A DNA stretch of 64,000 nucleotides from Vibrio mediterranei (GCF_900088415.1 NZ_FLLQ01000003.1:124001-188000); one strand, 5' to 3'. Shown: positions 21,433 through 30,234, counted from the stretch's first letter. Translations and numbers: made by a program. The notes: generated by a model from the letters alone, not told the origin.

Positions 21433-22698
21433 TTATACAAATAGACCGAACACACCAAAGATCATTACAGAGACAAAGGCGATCACTAGACCAACCGCAG
21501 ACTCGTAAGGAATGAGTTTGAGACGCTCGCGAATATCCATATGCACAGCGCCACCAGTGGCGTGGAAGAAACTACCGTGTGGCATGTGATCCAGTACGGT
21601 AGCACCTGAGTGAATCATGGCTGCACCGGCTAATGCTGGAACACCAAGTTCAAGAATTGTGGAACTAAATACACTAGACGCAACGGCTGTACCGGCCGTA
21701 GTAGAAGCGGTAGCAAGCGCCATCATTGCACCTGAAATTGGTGCTAATAGATAAGAAGGAAGGCCCGATGCTGTTAAGGAATCGATAAGCACATCTTTCA
21801 GACCAGAGTTAGCAATAATGCCAGCTAAGGTACCGGTACCTAATAACATAACTGCGACAGGTGCCATACGTGATAGACCGGAAACGGCAAAATGGTTAGT
21901 GTCAGCAAAACGACCCATGACCACGGCACCAAGTAAACCACCTAATGGAAGCGCGATAAGCGGGTCTACGTTAATACCAGCAATAGGGCGAAGAGAAAGT
22001 AGAGCGATCGCCACAAGTGGAGCAACAATCGATGCGCCAAATGACGGTAGTCTAGAGTGATCAACAGCAACCACTTCGCTTTCTGCTACTTTAGAGCCTT
22101 TGTTGACAAGCTTTTTCGCGAGGAAGTAAGCGAAGATCATGCCGCAAAGTCCTGGAATCACACCTGCAGCCATCACCGAAGTTAGTGGAACGTTGAAAGC
22201 GTCAGCTGCTGCAATTGAGTTTGGGTTAGGTGACATGACGTTACCGGCTTTACCGCCGCCAACCATCGCAAGCAAAATTGCTGTTTTAGAGATGTCCGCG
22301 CGGCGAGCAATGGCAAGAGCAATTGGAGAAACGGTAATAACTGCAACATCGACGAATACGCCAACGGCAGTCAGAATCATGGTGGCGATAGCCAGAGCAA
22401 GAAGGGCGCGAGTCTCACCGACTTTCTTAACGATGGTCTCTGCGATAGAGGTTGCCGCCCCTGATTCAATTAGAACGCCAGCAAGAACACCAGCAGCAAG
22501 AATACGCAATACCGCAGTAACAATGCCTTGCGCACCGCCAATCATTAGAGCAACCGTATCGGTTAATGACACGCCACCTACAACACCGCCGATCAGGGCA
22601 CCGATGATCATGCCATAAGCTGGTGGAACTTTTTTAAGAATAAGGGCAATGGCAACAACAAGAGCTGCGAGTGCGCCTAAGGTAGAGACTTCAATCAT
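21433..22698 (-). CDS. GntP-family permease, probably for D-glycerate
   Basis: Inner-membrane secondary transporter of 421 residues with about 12 hydrophobic segments, family GntP (gluconate, glycerate and related hydroxy acids). Visible features include the Gly/Ala-rich helices GMIIGALIGGVVGGVSLTD and the conserved loop GGGKAGNVMSPNPNSIAAADAF. The stretch VPALAGAAMIHSGATVLDHMPHGSFFHATGG is also typical of the family. Its pairing with glycerate kinase and a CdaR-type regulator supports glycerate as the substrate. Expression is probably controlled at the 28-bp palindrome 126 bp upstream. Confidence 0.88.
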   Translation of the reverse strand: MIEVSTLGALAALVVAIALILKKVPPAYGMIIGALIGGVVGGVSLTDTVALMIGGAQGIVTAVLRILAAGVLAGVLIESGAATSIAETIVKKVGETRALLALAIATMILTAVGVFVDVAVITVSPIALAIARRADISKTAILLAMVGGGKAGNVMSPNPNSIAAADAFNVPLTSVMAAGVIPGLCGMIFAYFLAKKLVNKGSKVAESEVVAVDHSRLPSFGASIVAPLVAIALLSLRPIAGINVDPLIALPLGGLLGAVVMGRFADTNHFAVSGLSRMAPVAVMLLGTGTLAGIIANSGLKDVLIDSLTASGLPSYLLAPISGAMMALATASTTAGTAVASSVFSSTILELGVPALAGAAMIHSGATVLDHMPHGSFFHATGGAVHMDIRERLKLIPYESAVGLVIAFVSVMIFGVFGLFV

Positions 22699-22707
22699 GG
22701 TTTAGTT

Positions 22708-22760
22708 TTCCGCTAATTTAATAATTTTTTATTGGGTGTTTGCACCCTTTATGAGCGGAA
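22708..22760 (-). promoter_or_regulatory. Nested inverted repeats in the permease leader
   Basis: TTCCGCT (22708-22714) pairs with AGCGGAA (22754-22760), enclosing a smaller GGGTG/CACCC hairpin (22734-22747). GCTAAT at 22712-22717 could alternatively pair with ATTAGC at 22762-22767, which would exclude the first pairing. It lies just upstream of the permease ATG (22698). Whether it is a regulatory leader or chance is open. Confidence 0.3.
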
Positions 22761-22823
22761 GATTAGCTATTCAAGAGAGGATTTTCTTTATGCGAACTGA
22801 CGAATTTATCATTGTGGTTAATA

Positions 22824-22851
22824 GTTAATTTGTGCAAATGCACAAATTAAC
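22824..22851. promoter_or_regulatory. 28-bp perfect palindrome, candidate CdaR operator
   Basis: GTTAATTTGTGCA (22824-22836), spacer AA and TGCACAAATTAAC (22839-22851) form a perfect 13-bp inverted repeat. It lies 8 bp beyond the end of the regulator gene and 126 bp upstream of the permease start. No T-run follows on the minus strand, so it is not a terminator. It is well placed as the operator of the permease-kinase operon. Confidence 0.55.
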
Positions 22852-22858
22852 GTAATAT

Positions 22859-24001
22859 TTACAAACATTTTAACGCAAGATAGAGCTGGATTTTGTCATC
22901 TAACTTGTTGATATCTAAGCTTGTTTCTTGTTGTATTTTGTCTAGGCGGTATCGCAAAGTGTTACGATGAATATGGAGGGATTCACAAGTTTGAGCCAGA
23001 TCGCAATTTTGAGCAAAAAAGGTGCTCAGGGTTTTCAATAGGACCTGTTTGCTGTCGGCTGCCATTAATTTCTCGATGGGCGCTTTAAGCTGAGTAGCTC
23101 GCCATGGGTCTTGTTTGATACTGCTGACCAGTACCGAAAGTTTGCGATCTTGATAGAACATAACAGCATCATCATTACTGGTACTACTTTCTATCGTTGC
23201 TTTGGCCGTTTCATATGAGCGCGCAAGGCCGATTAGTCCCGGAAAATAATCACCAATCGCCATTTGAATCGAAAAGTCACACTCATTGTCGATGCGTTTT
23301 ACCAGTTTAGCGACCCGCTTCTGTTCTTCTTTACGATTCCAAGTGTGATTAACAATAGTCACGGGCTTAAGAACCACGATCTCATTCATAGAAACTGAAG
23401 CAATACCGACTATATTGTCGCGTTCCGGGTGTTCCAATAGATGAACCAGTTTTTGTAAGTGTTCTAGTGTGACTGGTTCGCCTGCGCGTGGAATTACTTT
23501 AATAACAGTGGCGACTCTTGGCTGGGAAAGATCGAGGTCCAGCCTTTGGGCAATGGAGAGCAACTGGCCATCATTCAAGCTCGAGCCTTCGATAAGTTGC
23601 AGCAGCAGCTCTTCTCTATGACGTTTATTCCATTGGACCTGAGACATTAATGCCGCTTGTTCGACGATCAGCTCAGCCGTCATTTTAACCAGTTCACCGT
23701 AGCTTCTTACCTCTTCCGGAGTGCCAGAAATACCTACTACGCCAATAACCTGATCGCTATAAATAATAGGGAGGTTAATGCCAGTTTTTACACCGGAGAG
23801 GGTGGAGGCAACAGAGTCATTGATCTCAATCGTGCGGTTATCACGAATGGCCAACAGTGCACCTTCGTGAGTTTGATGCAGTCTACTAGGATCGCTTGAG
23901 CCAATGATCACGCCATTTTCATCCATAACGTTAATGGAGTAGGCAATGATCTTTTTTGCACGATCAACAATTTGCTTAGCAATGAGAGAGTTAAGTTGCA
24001 T
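22859..24001 (-). CDS. cdaR: CdaR/SdaR-type transcriptional regulator
   Basis: Activator of sugar-diacid and glycerate use in E. coli (CdaR/SdaR). It has 380 residues. The N-terminal sensor domain, about residues 1-130, begins LNSLIAKQIVDRAKKIIAYSIN and contains GVKTGINLPIIYSDQVIGVVGISG. The C-terminal PucR-type helix-turn-helix is HIHRNTLRYRLDKIQ near residues 342-357. It is transcribed in the same direction as the permease-kinase pair, with 160 bp between, and divergently from yacL. The symbol is given by homology of layout and context; paralogues with other effectors exist. Confidence 0.88.
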   Translation of the reverse strand: MQLNSLIAKQIVDRAKKIIAYSINVMDENGVIIGSSDPSRLHQTHEGALLAIRDNRTIEINDSVASTLSGVKTGINLPIIYSDQVIGVVGISGTPEEVRSYGELVKMTAELIVEQAALMSQVQWNKRHREELLLQLIEGSSLNDGQLLSIAQRLDLDLSQPRVATVIKVIPRAGEPVTLEHLQKLVHLLEHPERDNIVGIASVSMNEIVVLKPVTIVNHTWNRKEEQKRVAKLVKRIDNECDFSIQMAIGDYFPGLIGLARSYETAKATIESSTSNDDAVMFYQDRKLSVLVSSIKQDPWRATQLKAPIEKLMAADSKQVLLKTLSTFFAQNCDLAQTCESLHIHRNTLRYRLDKIQQETSLDINKLDDKIQLYLALKCL

Positions 24002-24060
24002 TGTATTGGCTCTTCTAAGGAATTGTTGTTGAGTATACCTGATTGCTAGTGATTCTGAGG

Positions 24061-24066
24061 TATAAT
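24061..24066 (+). promoter_or_regulatory. Consensus -10 box upstream of yacL
   Basis: TATAAT lies 28 bp before the yacL ATG. The -35 region 17 bp upstream (CCTGAT) is poor, so the promoter may need an activator or other contacts. Confidence 0.45.
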
Positions 24067-24094
24067 CGGCGCGAGTTTACAGAGAGAAAAAGTG

Positions 24095-24466
24095 ATGGAA
24101 TTCGAGTTTATTAAAAACAGTTTCACTGGTGAATATCTAGTGAAGTGCGAAATGGGTCAAGAAGTGATTGCTCGATTACTTCAAGAAGAAGTTAGTACCG
24201 ACGACCGCACCATCATGGAAATAAAAGCACTGCTATCGAAAGCGTCACAATTTTCTGGTAATGAACACAAGTGGCAGGGCAAAGAGATTTCTTTGAGTAT
24301 TCTCGAGTCTGAAGTCCATGTGTATGAAAATACGTTAGCTTTTGAGACGTTAACGGAGTCCGAAGAAGAATTTTCACTGTATGAAAGTGAAAGCTACAGT
24401 GAGTGTGGTTTGGAGGATTTCTTGTCTGTTATCGAGCAGTGGGAGCGCTTTATACATAATCGCTAA
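24095..24466 (+). CDS. yacL: UPF0231 family protein YacL
   Basis: Small acidic cytoplasmic protein of 123 residues from a family of unknown function found in enterobacteria and vibrios. It matches E. coli YacL along its length: MEFEFIKNSFTGEY at the start, WQGKEISLSILESEV in the middle and the conserved end YSECGLEDFLSVIEQW. I chose the ATG at 24095 because it matches the family start; an in-frame GTG lies one codon before. It is followed by two palindromes that belong to the glnK control region. Confidence 0.88.
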   Translation: MEFEFIKNSFTGEYLVKCEMGQEVIARLLQEEVSTDDRTIMEIKALLSKASQFSGNEHKWQGKEISLSILESEVHVYENTLAFETLTESEEEFSLYESESYSECGLEDFLSVIEQWERFIHNR

Positions 24467-24478
24467 GTGGATAATACG

Positions 24479-24508
24479 GTTATTTTGCACATTCTTAGTG
24501 CTAATAAC
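24479..24508 (+). promoter_or_regulatory. NtrC-like enhancer site 1
   Basis: TGCAC-N7-GTGCT at 24486-24502 lies inside a longer imperfect palindrome, GTTATTTTGCAC and GTGCTAATAAC. The 17-bp core matches the NtrC consensus (TGCAC-N7-GTGCA) with one mismatch. Its centre is roughly 147 bp upstream of the predicted glnK transcription start. Confidence 0.6.
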
Positions 24509-24530
24509 ATTTAACGCATTATTTTTGTGA

Positions 24531-24565
24531 ATACCTTGCACCAATAAAGTGCAAGGTATTTTCAT
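24531..24565 (+). promoter_or_regulatory. NtrC-like enhancer site 2, also a yacL terminator
   Basis: ATACCTTGCAC (24531-24541), loop CAATAAA and GTGCAAGGTAT (24549-24559) form a perfect 11-bp inverted repeat. The core TGCAC-N7-GTGCA is a perfect NtrC-type half-site pair. The same repeat followed by TTTTCATTTTT would act as a terminator for yacL. Its centre is roughly 96 bp upstream of the predicted glnK start. Confidence 0.65.
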
Positions 24566-24614
24566 TTTTATAACATATAAAACTCGAGTCCTTATATTTC
24601 AATAGTTTAAAAAG

Positions 24615-24630
24615 TTGGCACGCACCTTGA
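24615..24630 (+). promoter_or_regulatory. Sigma-54 promoter of glnK-amtB
   Basis: TTGGCACG-N4-TTGA matches the -24/-12 consensus (TTGGCACG-N4-TTGC) with one mismatch at the -12 C. GG at 24617-24618 and GA at 24629-24630 are 10 bp apart, as required. The predicted start is near 24641, 33 bp before the glnK ATG. Confidence 0.8.
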
Positions 24631-24655
24631 TTGCTGTATTAAGCAACAGGGATAA

Positions 24656-25012
<357 letters not shown>

Positions 25013-25030
25013 GGGATTGGAGAACATATT

Positions 25031-26260
25031 ATGGAATTAGCAACAACAGTCAGCGAACTGCGTTATGCGCTAGACACTTTTTACTTTCTTATTTCAGGCG
25101 CGCTCGTAATGTGGATGGCAGCAGGCTTTGCTATGTTAGAGGCTGGCCTAGTTCGCTCAAAAAACACCACTGAAATCTTAACCAAAAACTTCTGTTTGTA
25201 CGCTATCGCATGTACTTGTTATCTCATCGTGGGTTACAACATTATGTATGTGGACAATGGCGAAGGCGGCTGGCTACCATCATTTGGTGCGCTAATCGGC
25301 ACTCAAGGTGAAGGTGCAGACCACTCTCTAGAGTCGGACTTCTTCTTCCAGGTTGTTTTCGTAGCAACAGCAATGTCAGTGGTATCCGGTGCGGTTGCTG
25401 AGCGTATGAAGCTTTGGTCTTTCCTTATCTTCTCTGTCGTGCTGACGGCATTTATTTACCCTATGGAAGGTTATTGGACTTGGGGTGGCGGTTTCCTATC
25501 AGAAGCAGGCTTTAGTGACTTTGCTGGTTCAGGTATTGTTCATATGGCGGGTGCAGCGGCTGCATTAGCTGGTGTTCTGTTGCTCGGTGCTCGTAAGGGC
25601 AAGTACGGTAAGAATGGTGAAATCTACCCAATTCCAGGTTCAAACATGCCTTTAGCTACTCTAGGTACGTTTATCCTATGGTTAGGCTGGTTCGGCTTCA
25701 ACGGCGGCTCTCAATTAATGGTTTCAGATTTTGAGAACGCGACAGCGGTAGGTCAAATCTTCCTTAACACTAACGCAGCAGCAGCAGCGGGTGCTATTGC
25801 AGCAATGCTAGTGTGCAAAACAACGTGGGGTAAAGCTGACTTAACTATGATTCTCAATGGTGCGTTAGCGGGTCTTGTTGCTATCACTGCTGATCCTCTA
25901 TCTCCTTCACCTGTGTACTCAGTAGCTATTGGTGCAGTAGGCGGTGCGCTAGTCGTATTCAGCATCATTGGCCTAGACAAGCTTAAGATTGATGATCCAG
26001 TTGGTGCTATCTCTGTTCACGGTGTGTGTGGTTTCTTCGGCCTAATGGTAGTGCCACTAAGCAACGGCGATGCAACGTTTGGTGCTCAGCTTTTAGGCGC
26101 AGCAGTTATCTTCGGTTGGGTGTTCGCGGCAAGTCTTGCTGTCTGGGCAGTGCTGAAAGCGACAATCGGTATTCGTGTAACAGAAGAAGAAGAATTAGAG
26201 GGTATGGACATGCACGATTGTGGTGTAGGTGCTTATCCGGAGTTTGTTAGTGTTAAGTAA
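25031..26260 (+). CDS. amtB: Ammonium transporter AmtB
   Basis: Inner-membrane ammonium channel of 409 residues with 11-12 membrane helices. Visible signatures include AGFAMLEAGLVRSKNTTEI near the N-terminus, DFAGSGIVHMAGAAAALAG with the first pore His (about 171) and GAISVHGVCGFFG with the second (about 330). The sequence starts directly into the first periplasmic/membrane segment with no clear cleaved signal peptide. It is the second gene of glnK-amtB and its activity is expected to be blocked by GlnK when ammonium is plentiful. Confidence 0.96.
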   Translation: MELATTVSELRYALDTFYFLISGALVMWMAAGFAMLEAGLVRSKNTTEILTKNFCLYAIACTCYLIVGYNIMYVDNGEGGWLPSFGALIGTQGEGADHSLESDFFFQVVFVATAMSVVSGAVAERMKLWSFLIFSVVLTAFIYPMEGYWTWGGGFLSEAGFSDFAGSGIVHMAGAAAALAGVLLLGARKGKYGKNGEIYPIPGSNMPLATLGTFILWLGWFGFNGGSQLMVSDFENATAVGQIFLNTNAAAAAGAIAAMLVCKTTWGKADLTMILNGALAGLVAITADPLSPSPVYSVAIGAVGGALVVFSIIGLDKLKIDDPVGAISVHGVCGFFGLMVVPLSNGDATFGAQLLGAAVIFGWVFAASLAVWAVLKATIGIRVTEEEELEGMDMHDCGVGAYPEFVSVK

Positions 26261-26281
26261 TGTTTTGTTACAAACTTAATC

Positions 26282-26310
26282 AAAACCTGCCTTTTATGGC
26301 AGGTTTTTTT
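26282..26310 (+). terminator. Terminator after amtB
   Basis: AAAACCTGCC (26282-26291) and GGCAGGTTTT (26298-26307) form a 10-bp stem with loop TTTTAT, followed by more T. Confidence 0.92.
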
Positions 26311-26358
26311 ATATCAGATCATTGTTTTCAGAATTAATATGAATATAATAACGCAACT

Positions 26359-26377
26359 GATAAACGTTCTCATTATG
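26359..26377 (+). promoter_or_regulatory. Fur-box-like site upstream of fbpA
   Basis: GATAAacgTtcTCATTATg (19 bp; capitals match the Fur consensus) lies 20 bp before the fbpA ATG, in the expected place to repress the promoter under iron-replete conditions. Confidence 0.55.
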
Positions 26378-26396
26378 AATTAAAGGAACTAAAACG

Positions 26397-27407
26397 ATGA
26401 AAAAACTGCTAACTCTTTCAGCAATTGCAGCTAGCTTTGCAGCACCAGCGATGGCCGCTGAAGAAGTCAACGTTTACTCTTACCGCCAACCTTTCCTTGT
26501 TGAGCCTATGTTTAACGAGTTCACTAAAGAAACGGGCATTAAAGTAAACGTAAAGTTTGCTAAGAAAGGTCTGGCAGAAAAACTTCAGCAAGAGGGCGAA
26601 TACAGCCCGGCTGACGTAGTGTTAACAACAGATATTAGCCGTCTAGCGGAATTGACTGACAAGGATGTAGTTCAAGCGGTAGATAGTGACGTAATCAACG
26701 CTAACGTTCCTGCTCAATATCGCGATAAAGAGAATGAGTGGTTTGCATTAACACTGCGTACTCGTAACGTATATTCTTCTCGTGACCGCGTAGGCAAACT
26801 AGGTAATGATTTTGATTATATCGACCTAGCAAACGCTGAGTACAAAGGCAAAATCTGTACTCGTAGCGGTAAGCACCCTTACAACGTATCTCTTGTGTCT
26901 TCTATGATTGCTCACCACGGTGAAGCGGAGACAAAAGAGTGGCTAGAAGGCGTAAAAGCTAACCTAGCCCGCAAACCACAAGGCAATGACCGCGCTCAAG
27001 TGAAAGCGATCAGCGAAGGCCTGTGTGACGTATCTCTAGGTAACAGCTACTACCTAGGTAAGATGGTTAATGATAAAGAGCAAAAGGCTTGGGCTGATGC
27101 GGTATACATTAACTTCCCGAACCAAAACACAACGGGTACTCACGTAAATATCAGTGGTATGGCAATGGCGAAATACTCGCCAAACAAAGACAACGCATTG
27201 AAGCTAATGGAGTTCTTAACAGGCGACAAAGCTCAGCAAATGTATGCAGAAGTTAACTATGAGTACCCAGTAAAAGAAGGCGTTAAGCGTTCTGAGCTTG
27301 TGGCATCATGGGGTGATTTCAAAGCAGATAAAATTTCGCTCGATGAGATTGCCGAATATCACAGTGCTGCAATCAAATTGTTAGACGAAGTTAAGTTCGA
27401 CCTATAA
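26397..27407 (+). CDS. fbpA: Ferric-iron ABC transporter, periplasmic binding protein
   Basis: Periplasmic ferric-ion binding protein, 336 residues, of the FbpA/FutA/IdiA type. A clear signal peptide (MKKLLTLSAIAASFAAPAMA) precedes the mature start AEEVNVYSYRQ. Iron ligands of this class are Tyr residues; the pair in GNSYYLGKM (Tyr218, Tyr219) is present, along with the N-terminal YSYRQ and the AHHG segment. It matches the V. cholerae FbpA gene in position next to amtB. Expression is probably Fur-controlled. A hairpin after the gene may give extra binding protein relative to the permease. Confidence 0.95.
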   Translation: MKKLLTLSAIAASFAAPAMAAEEVNVYSYRQPFLVEPMFNEFTKETGIKVNVKFAKKGLAEKLQQEGEYSPADVVLTTDISRLAELTDKDVVQAVDSDVINANVPAQYRDKENEWFALTLRTRNVYSSRDRVGKLGNDFDYIDLANAEYKGKICTRSGKHPYNVSLVSSMIAHHGEAETKEWLEGVKANLARKPQGNDRAQVKAISEGLCDVSLGNSYYLGKMVNDKEQKAWADAVYINFPNQNTTGTHVNISGMAMAKYSPNKDNALKLMEFLTGDKAQQMYAEVNYEYPVKEGVKRSELVASWGDFKADKISLDEIAEYHSAAIKLLDEVKFDL

Positions 27408-27414
27408 TCGACAG

Positions 27415-27440
27415 AAAGGGGGTATAATACCCCCTTTGTT
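27415..27440 (+). terminator. Attenuating hairpin between fbpA and fbpB
   Basis: AAAGGGGGTA (27415-27424) and TACCCCCTTT (27428-27437) form a 10-bp stem with a 3-base loop, followed by GTTATT. Partial termination here would favour fbpA transcripts, which is common in ABC operons. Confidence 0.6.
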
Positions 27441-27490
27441 ATTCTGGTTAAGAACTTCCGACTTCGTGTCGCCTGCTGTATGTTTAGGCA

Positions 27491-29116
27491 ATGAAAGAAA
27501 AAAATGATGTTTGGAAAACCAGTAGTGGAGTGATAACTCTGCTACTGGTTTTGCCTATTTTAGCGATCTTCTACACGGCACTTGGTGAATCAAGTGATCT
27601 CTTCTCACACCTCCTTGCGACGGTGATGCCCACCTACATCTCAAATACGGTCAAATTGGTTGCTGGTGTCTTGGTACTCTCTTTGTTTTTGGGGGTTCCT
27701 AGTGCATGGCTGATGGCTATGTGCAAACTGCCAAGTGAAAAAGTGTTGCAGTGGGCTTTAGTGCTACCACTTGCCATGCCAGGGTATATCATTGGCTATA
27801 TTTTTACCGATTGGTTTGACTTTGCTGGTCCCATCCAAATATGGCTACGAGATGTCTTTAGCTGGCAAGCAGGGGATTACTGGTTTCCTGATATTCGCAC
27901 CGTTGGAGGTGCTACAGTTGTCTTGTCGCTAGTACTGTATCCTTATGTCTATCTGCTGTGCCGTGCGGCATTTATGGAGCAGAACGTCTCACTGTTGCAA
28001 TCGGCACGTTTGTTAAAGTGTTCTCCGTTGGCAAGCTTTTGGCGCATTTCATTACCACTCGCTAGACCATCTATCGCCGTTGGTTTGTCATTGGTGGCGA
28101 TGGAGACCATAGGCGATTTTGGTACCGTGAGCTATTTTGCCGTGAGTACTTTAACCACGGCGGTCTACGACACTTGGTTGGGGTATTCTAATTTAAGTGC
28201 TGCTGCGAAGATCTCGGCCATGATGATGGTGGTGATCGTGTTGTTACTCGGCGCCGAGCGCTATAGTCGACGTAAGCAAAAGCTATTTCAAAGCCAATAC
28301 AACAGTCACGAAGACTTTCGCTATGAGCTATCGGGCTGGAAAAAATGGTTAGCGCTGTTCTGGTGTTGGGGCCTAGTGTCGATTGCATTTATCTTGCCGC
28401 TTGGTCAGTTGATGATTTACGCCTACAAGTATTTTGCACAAAGCTGGACCGAAGAATTTCAGACCTATGCCATGAATAGCCTCAAAGTGTCTTTGATGGC
28501 AGCGATTATTGGTGTCTTTGTTGCTATCGTCGTGAACTTCTATCGTAGGCTTGCACCAAATAGAAAAAGTGTGGTCTTTATGCGCGCTTCTTCGCTTGGC
28601 TATGCCGTACCGGGAACCGTCTTGGCAATTGGGGTTATGGTCACCGTGTTATTTATGGATCACAGCGTCAACGATTTTGCTAAATGGATGGATTGGCAAC
28701 GCCCTGGATTGATTTTCTCTGGTTCCATGTTTGCACTTGTTTTTGCAATGGTGGTGCGCTTTTCTGCCGTTGCTATCGGTAGTATTGAAACCAGTTTAAG
28801 TAAGGTATCGCCGTCTCTTGATATGGCTTCACGCACTATGGGATGTAAGAAGAACCAAATGCTGCTTCGAGTGCATTTACCGCTTATTAAACGGGGCGTG
28901 TTGATCGCTGGTTTATTGGTGTTTATCGAATCCATGAAAGAACTAAATGCAGCCCTGTTATTGCGTCCTTTCAATTTCGAGACTCTGGCTACTTACGTGT
29001 ACAACTTTGCTTCTGACGAGCACTTAGAACTTGCCGCGATGCCAGCGGTATTGTTAGTGTTGGTCGGCCTACTACCTCTTATTATTGTTAACCGTTCACT
29101 GGAGCAAAACCACTAA
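27491..29116 (+). CDS. fbpB: Ferric-iron ABC transporter, permease
   Basis: Inner-membrane permease of 541 residues made of two fused permease halves with about 12 helices. Each half carries an EAA-type loop: ESLSAARLLKCSPLASFW-like sequence (LLQSARLLKCSPLASF) in the first and DMASRTMGCKKNQMLLRVHLPL in the second. It forms the membrane channel with FbpC for iron bound by FbpA. The stop overlaps the fbpC start by one base (TAATG), so translation is probably coupled. Confidence 0.94.
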   Translation: MKEKNDVWKTSSGVITLLLVLPILAIFYTALGESSDLFSHLLATVMPTYISNTVKLVAGVLVLSLFLGVPSAWLMAMCKLPSEKVLQWALVLPLAMPGYIIGYIFTDWFDFAGPIQIWLRDVFSWQAGDYWFPDIRTVGGATVVLSLVLYPYVYLLCRAAFMEQNVSLLQSARLLKCSPLASFWRISLPLARPSIAVGLSLVAMETIGDFGTVSYFAVSTLTTAVYDTWLGYSNLSAAAKISAMMMVVIVLLLGAERYSRRKQKLFQSQYNSHEDFRYELSGWKKWLALFWCWGLVSIAFILPLGQLMIYAYKYFAQSWTEEFQTYAMNSLKVSLMAAIIGVFVAIVVNFYRRLAPNRKSVVFMRASSLGYAVPGTVLAIGVMVTVLFMDHSVNDFAKWMDWQRPGLIFSGSMFALVFAMVVRFSAVAIGSIETSLSKVSPSLDMASRTMGCKKNQMLLRVHLPLIKRGVLIAGLLVFIESMKELNAALLLRPFNFETLATYVYNFASDEHLELAAMPAVLLVLVGLLPLIIVNRSLEQNH

Positions 29117-30147
29117 TGACTACGGCTTTGTCTATCAAAAACCTATCTTGCCAATATGATGGTCAGACGATTTTAGAGTCCTTATCGCTTCAGGTTGAAC
29201 AAGGTGAAATTGTTTGCTTGTTGGGCGCGAGTGGTTGCGGAAAGACCACGCTACTCAAAGCGGTGGCAGGCTTATTGCCTCTTTCTCAAGGTGTGATGAC
29301 GCTTGGTGAGCGCGTGATCGACAATGGTGAGACATGGCTAGCGCCAGAGCAGCGTAATATCGGTATGATCTTTCAAGATTATGCGCTATTTCCTCACTTA
29401 ACCGTAGCTCAAAATGTAGCGTTTGGTCTAAAGGGAATGGCTAAGCAAGAACAAGACGCGATTGTCGAGGAGATGCTGAGTTTGGTTCATTTGGATCAGT
29501 TTAGCGATCGTTATCCTCATCAGCTATCGGGCGGACAACAGCAGCGTGTCGCCATTGCTCGTAGTTTAGCTTATAAACCCGATCTACTTCTGCTTGATGA
29601 ACCATTTTCTAATATCGATACACAAGTACGACATGAGCTGATTCGAGAGATCCGCAAGATTTTCAAAAAGCAGGGTGTAACAGCCATCTTTGTGACTCAC
29701 AGTCGAGAAGAAGCGTTTGCGTTTGCCGATAAAATGGCGGTGATGAACCAAGGTGTGATTGAGCAGTACGGTACAGCATCAGAGCTGTATTTCTGTCCTT
29801 CGAGCAAGTTCGTTGCTGACTTTTTAGGTGGCGGAAGCTATCTAGCCGCAACGTACTTGTCAGGCTCTACATTTAATACGGCCATTGGTCAGATAGAAGC
29901 ATCGTCATGCACCTTGATTGATCAGGGAGCAAAATGCCAGTTGCTTGTTCGACCGCAGCACGTTCAGTTAAGGGCCTCAGATAGCAGCTCGATCGCTATT
30001 CTTGAGCAGCACTTCATGGGTGATCATTGTCGCTATGTGGTAGAAATTGAGGGTACTAAGGTATTGGGTACTTCGATGGAAGCTTTGGATGTCGGTCAGA
30101 ACGTGGCTGTGAGCGTAGAGTCACAAGGTATTGTGGCTTTTGCCTAA
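29116..30147 (+). CDS. fbpC: Ferric-iron ABC transporter, ATP-binding protein
   Basis: Cytoplasmic ATPase of 343 residues that powers ferric-iron import. Walker A is GASGCGKTT, the Q-loop is FQDYALFPH, the signature is LSGGQQQRVAIARSL, and Walker B is LLLLDEPFSNID with the switch His in VTHSREEAFAFAD. The C-terminal third is a TOBE-like regulatory domain (LLVRPQHVQLR). It is the last gene of fbpABC. The closest candidate terminator, at 30235-30262, reads better for the opposite strand. Confidence 0.95.
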   Translation: MTTALSIKNLSCQYDGQTILESLSLQVEQGEIVCLLGASGCGKTTLLKAVAGLLPLSQGVMTLGERVIDNGETWLAPEQRNIGMIFQDYALFPHLTVAQNVAFGLKGMAKQEQDAIVEEMLSLVHLDQFSDRYPHQLSGGQQQRVAIARSLAYKPDLLLLDEPFSNIDTQVRHELIREIRKIFKKQGVTAIFVTHSREEAFAFADKMAVMNQGVIEQYGTASELYFCPSSKFVADFLGGGSYLAATYLSGSTFNTAIGQIEASSCTLIDQGAKCQLLVRPQHVQLRASDSSSIAILEQHFMGDHCRYVVEIEGTKVLGTSMEALDVGQNVAVSVESQGIVAFA

Positions 30148-30234
30148 TTACCCAAGTGGAGTTCCTTTGCTCTGCTCAAATACGCACGAAAGGTCACTCT
30201 CTTGCAATAAAGTGGCACCCCCAATGACTAGGTA

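Noticed and set aside
22139..22618. 159-codon open frame on the + strand
   Set aside because: It is antisense to the GntP permease gene and its translation is low-complexity Ala/Thr/Pro, a typical shadow of membrane-protein codons.
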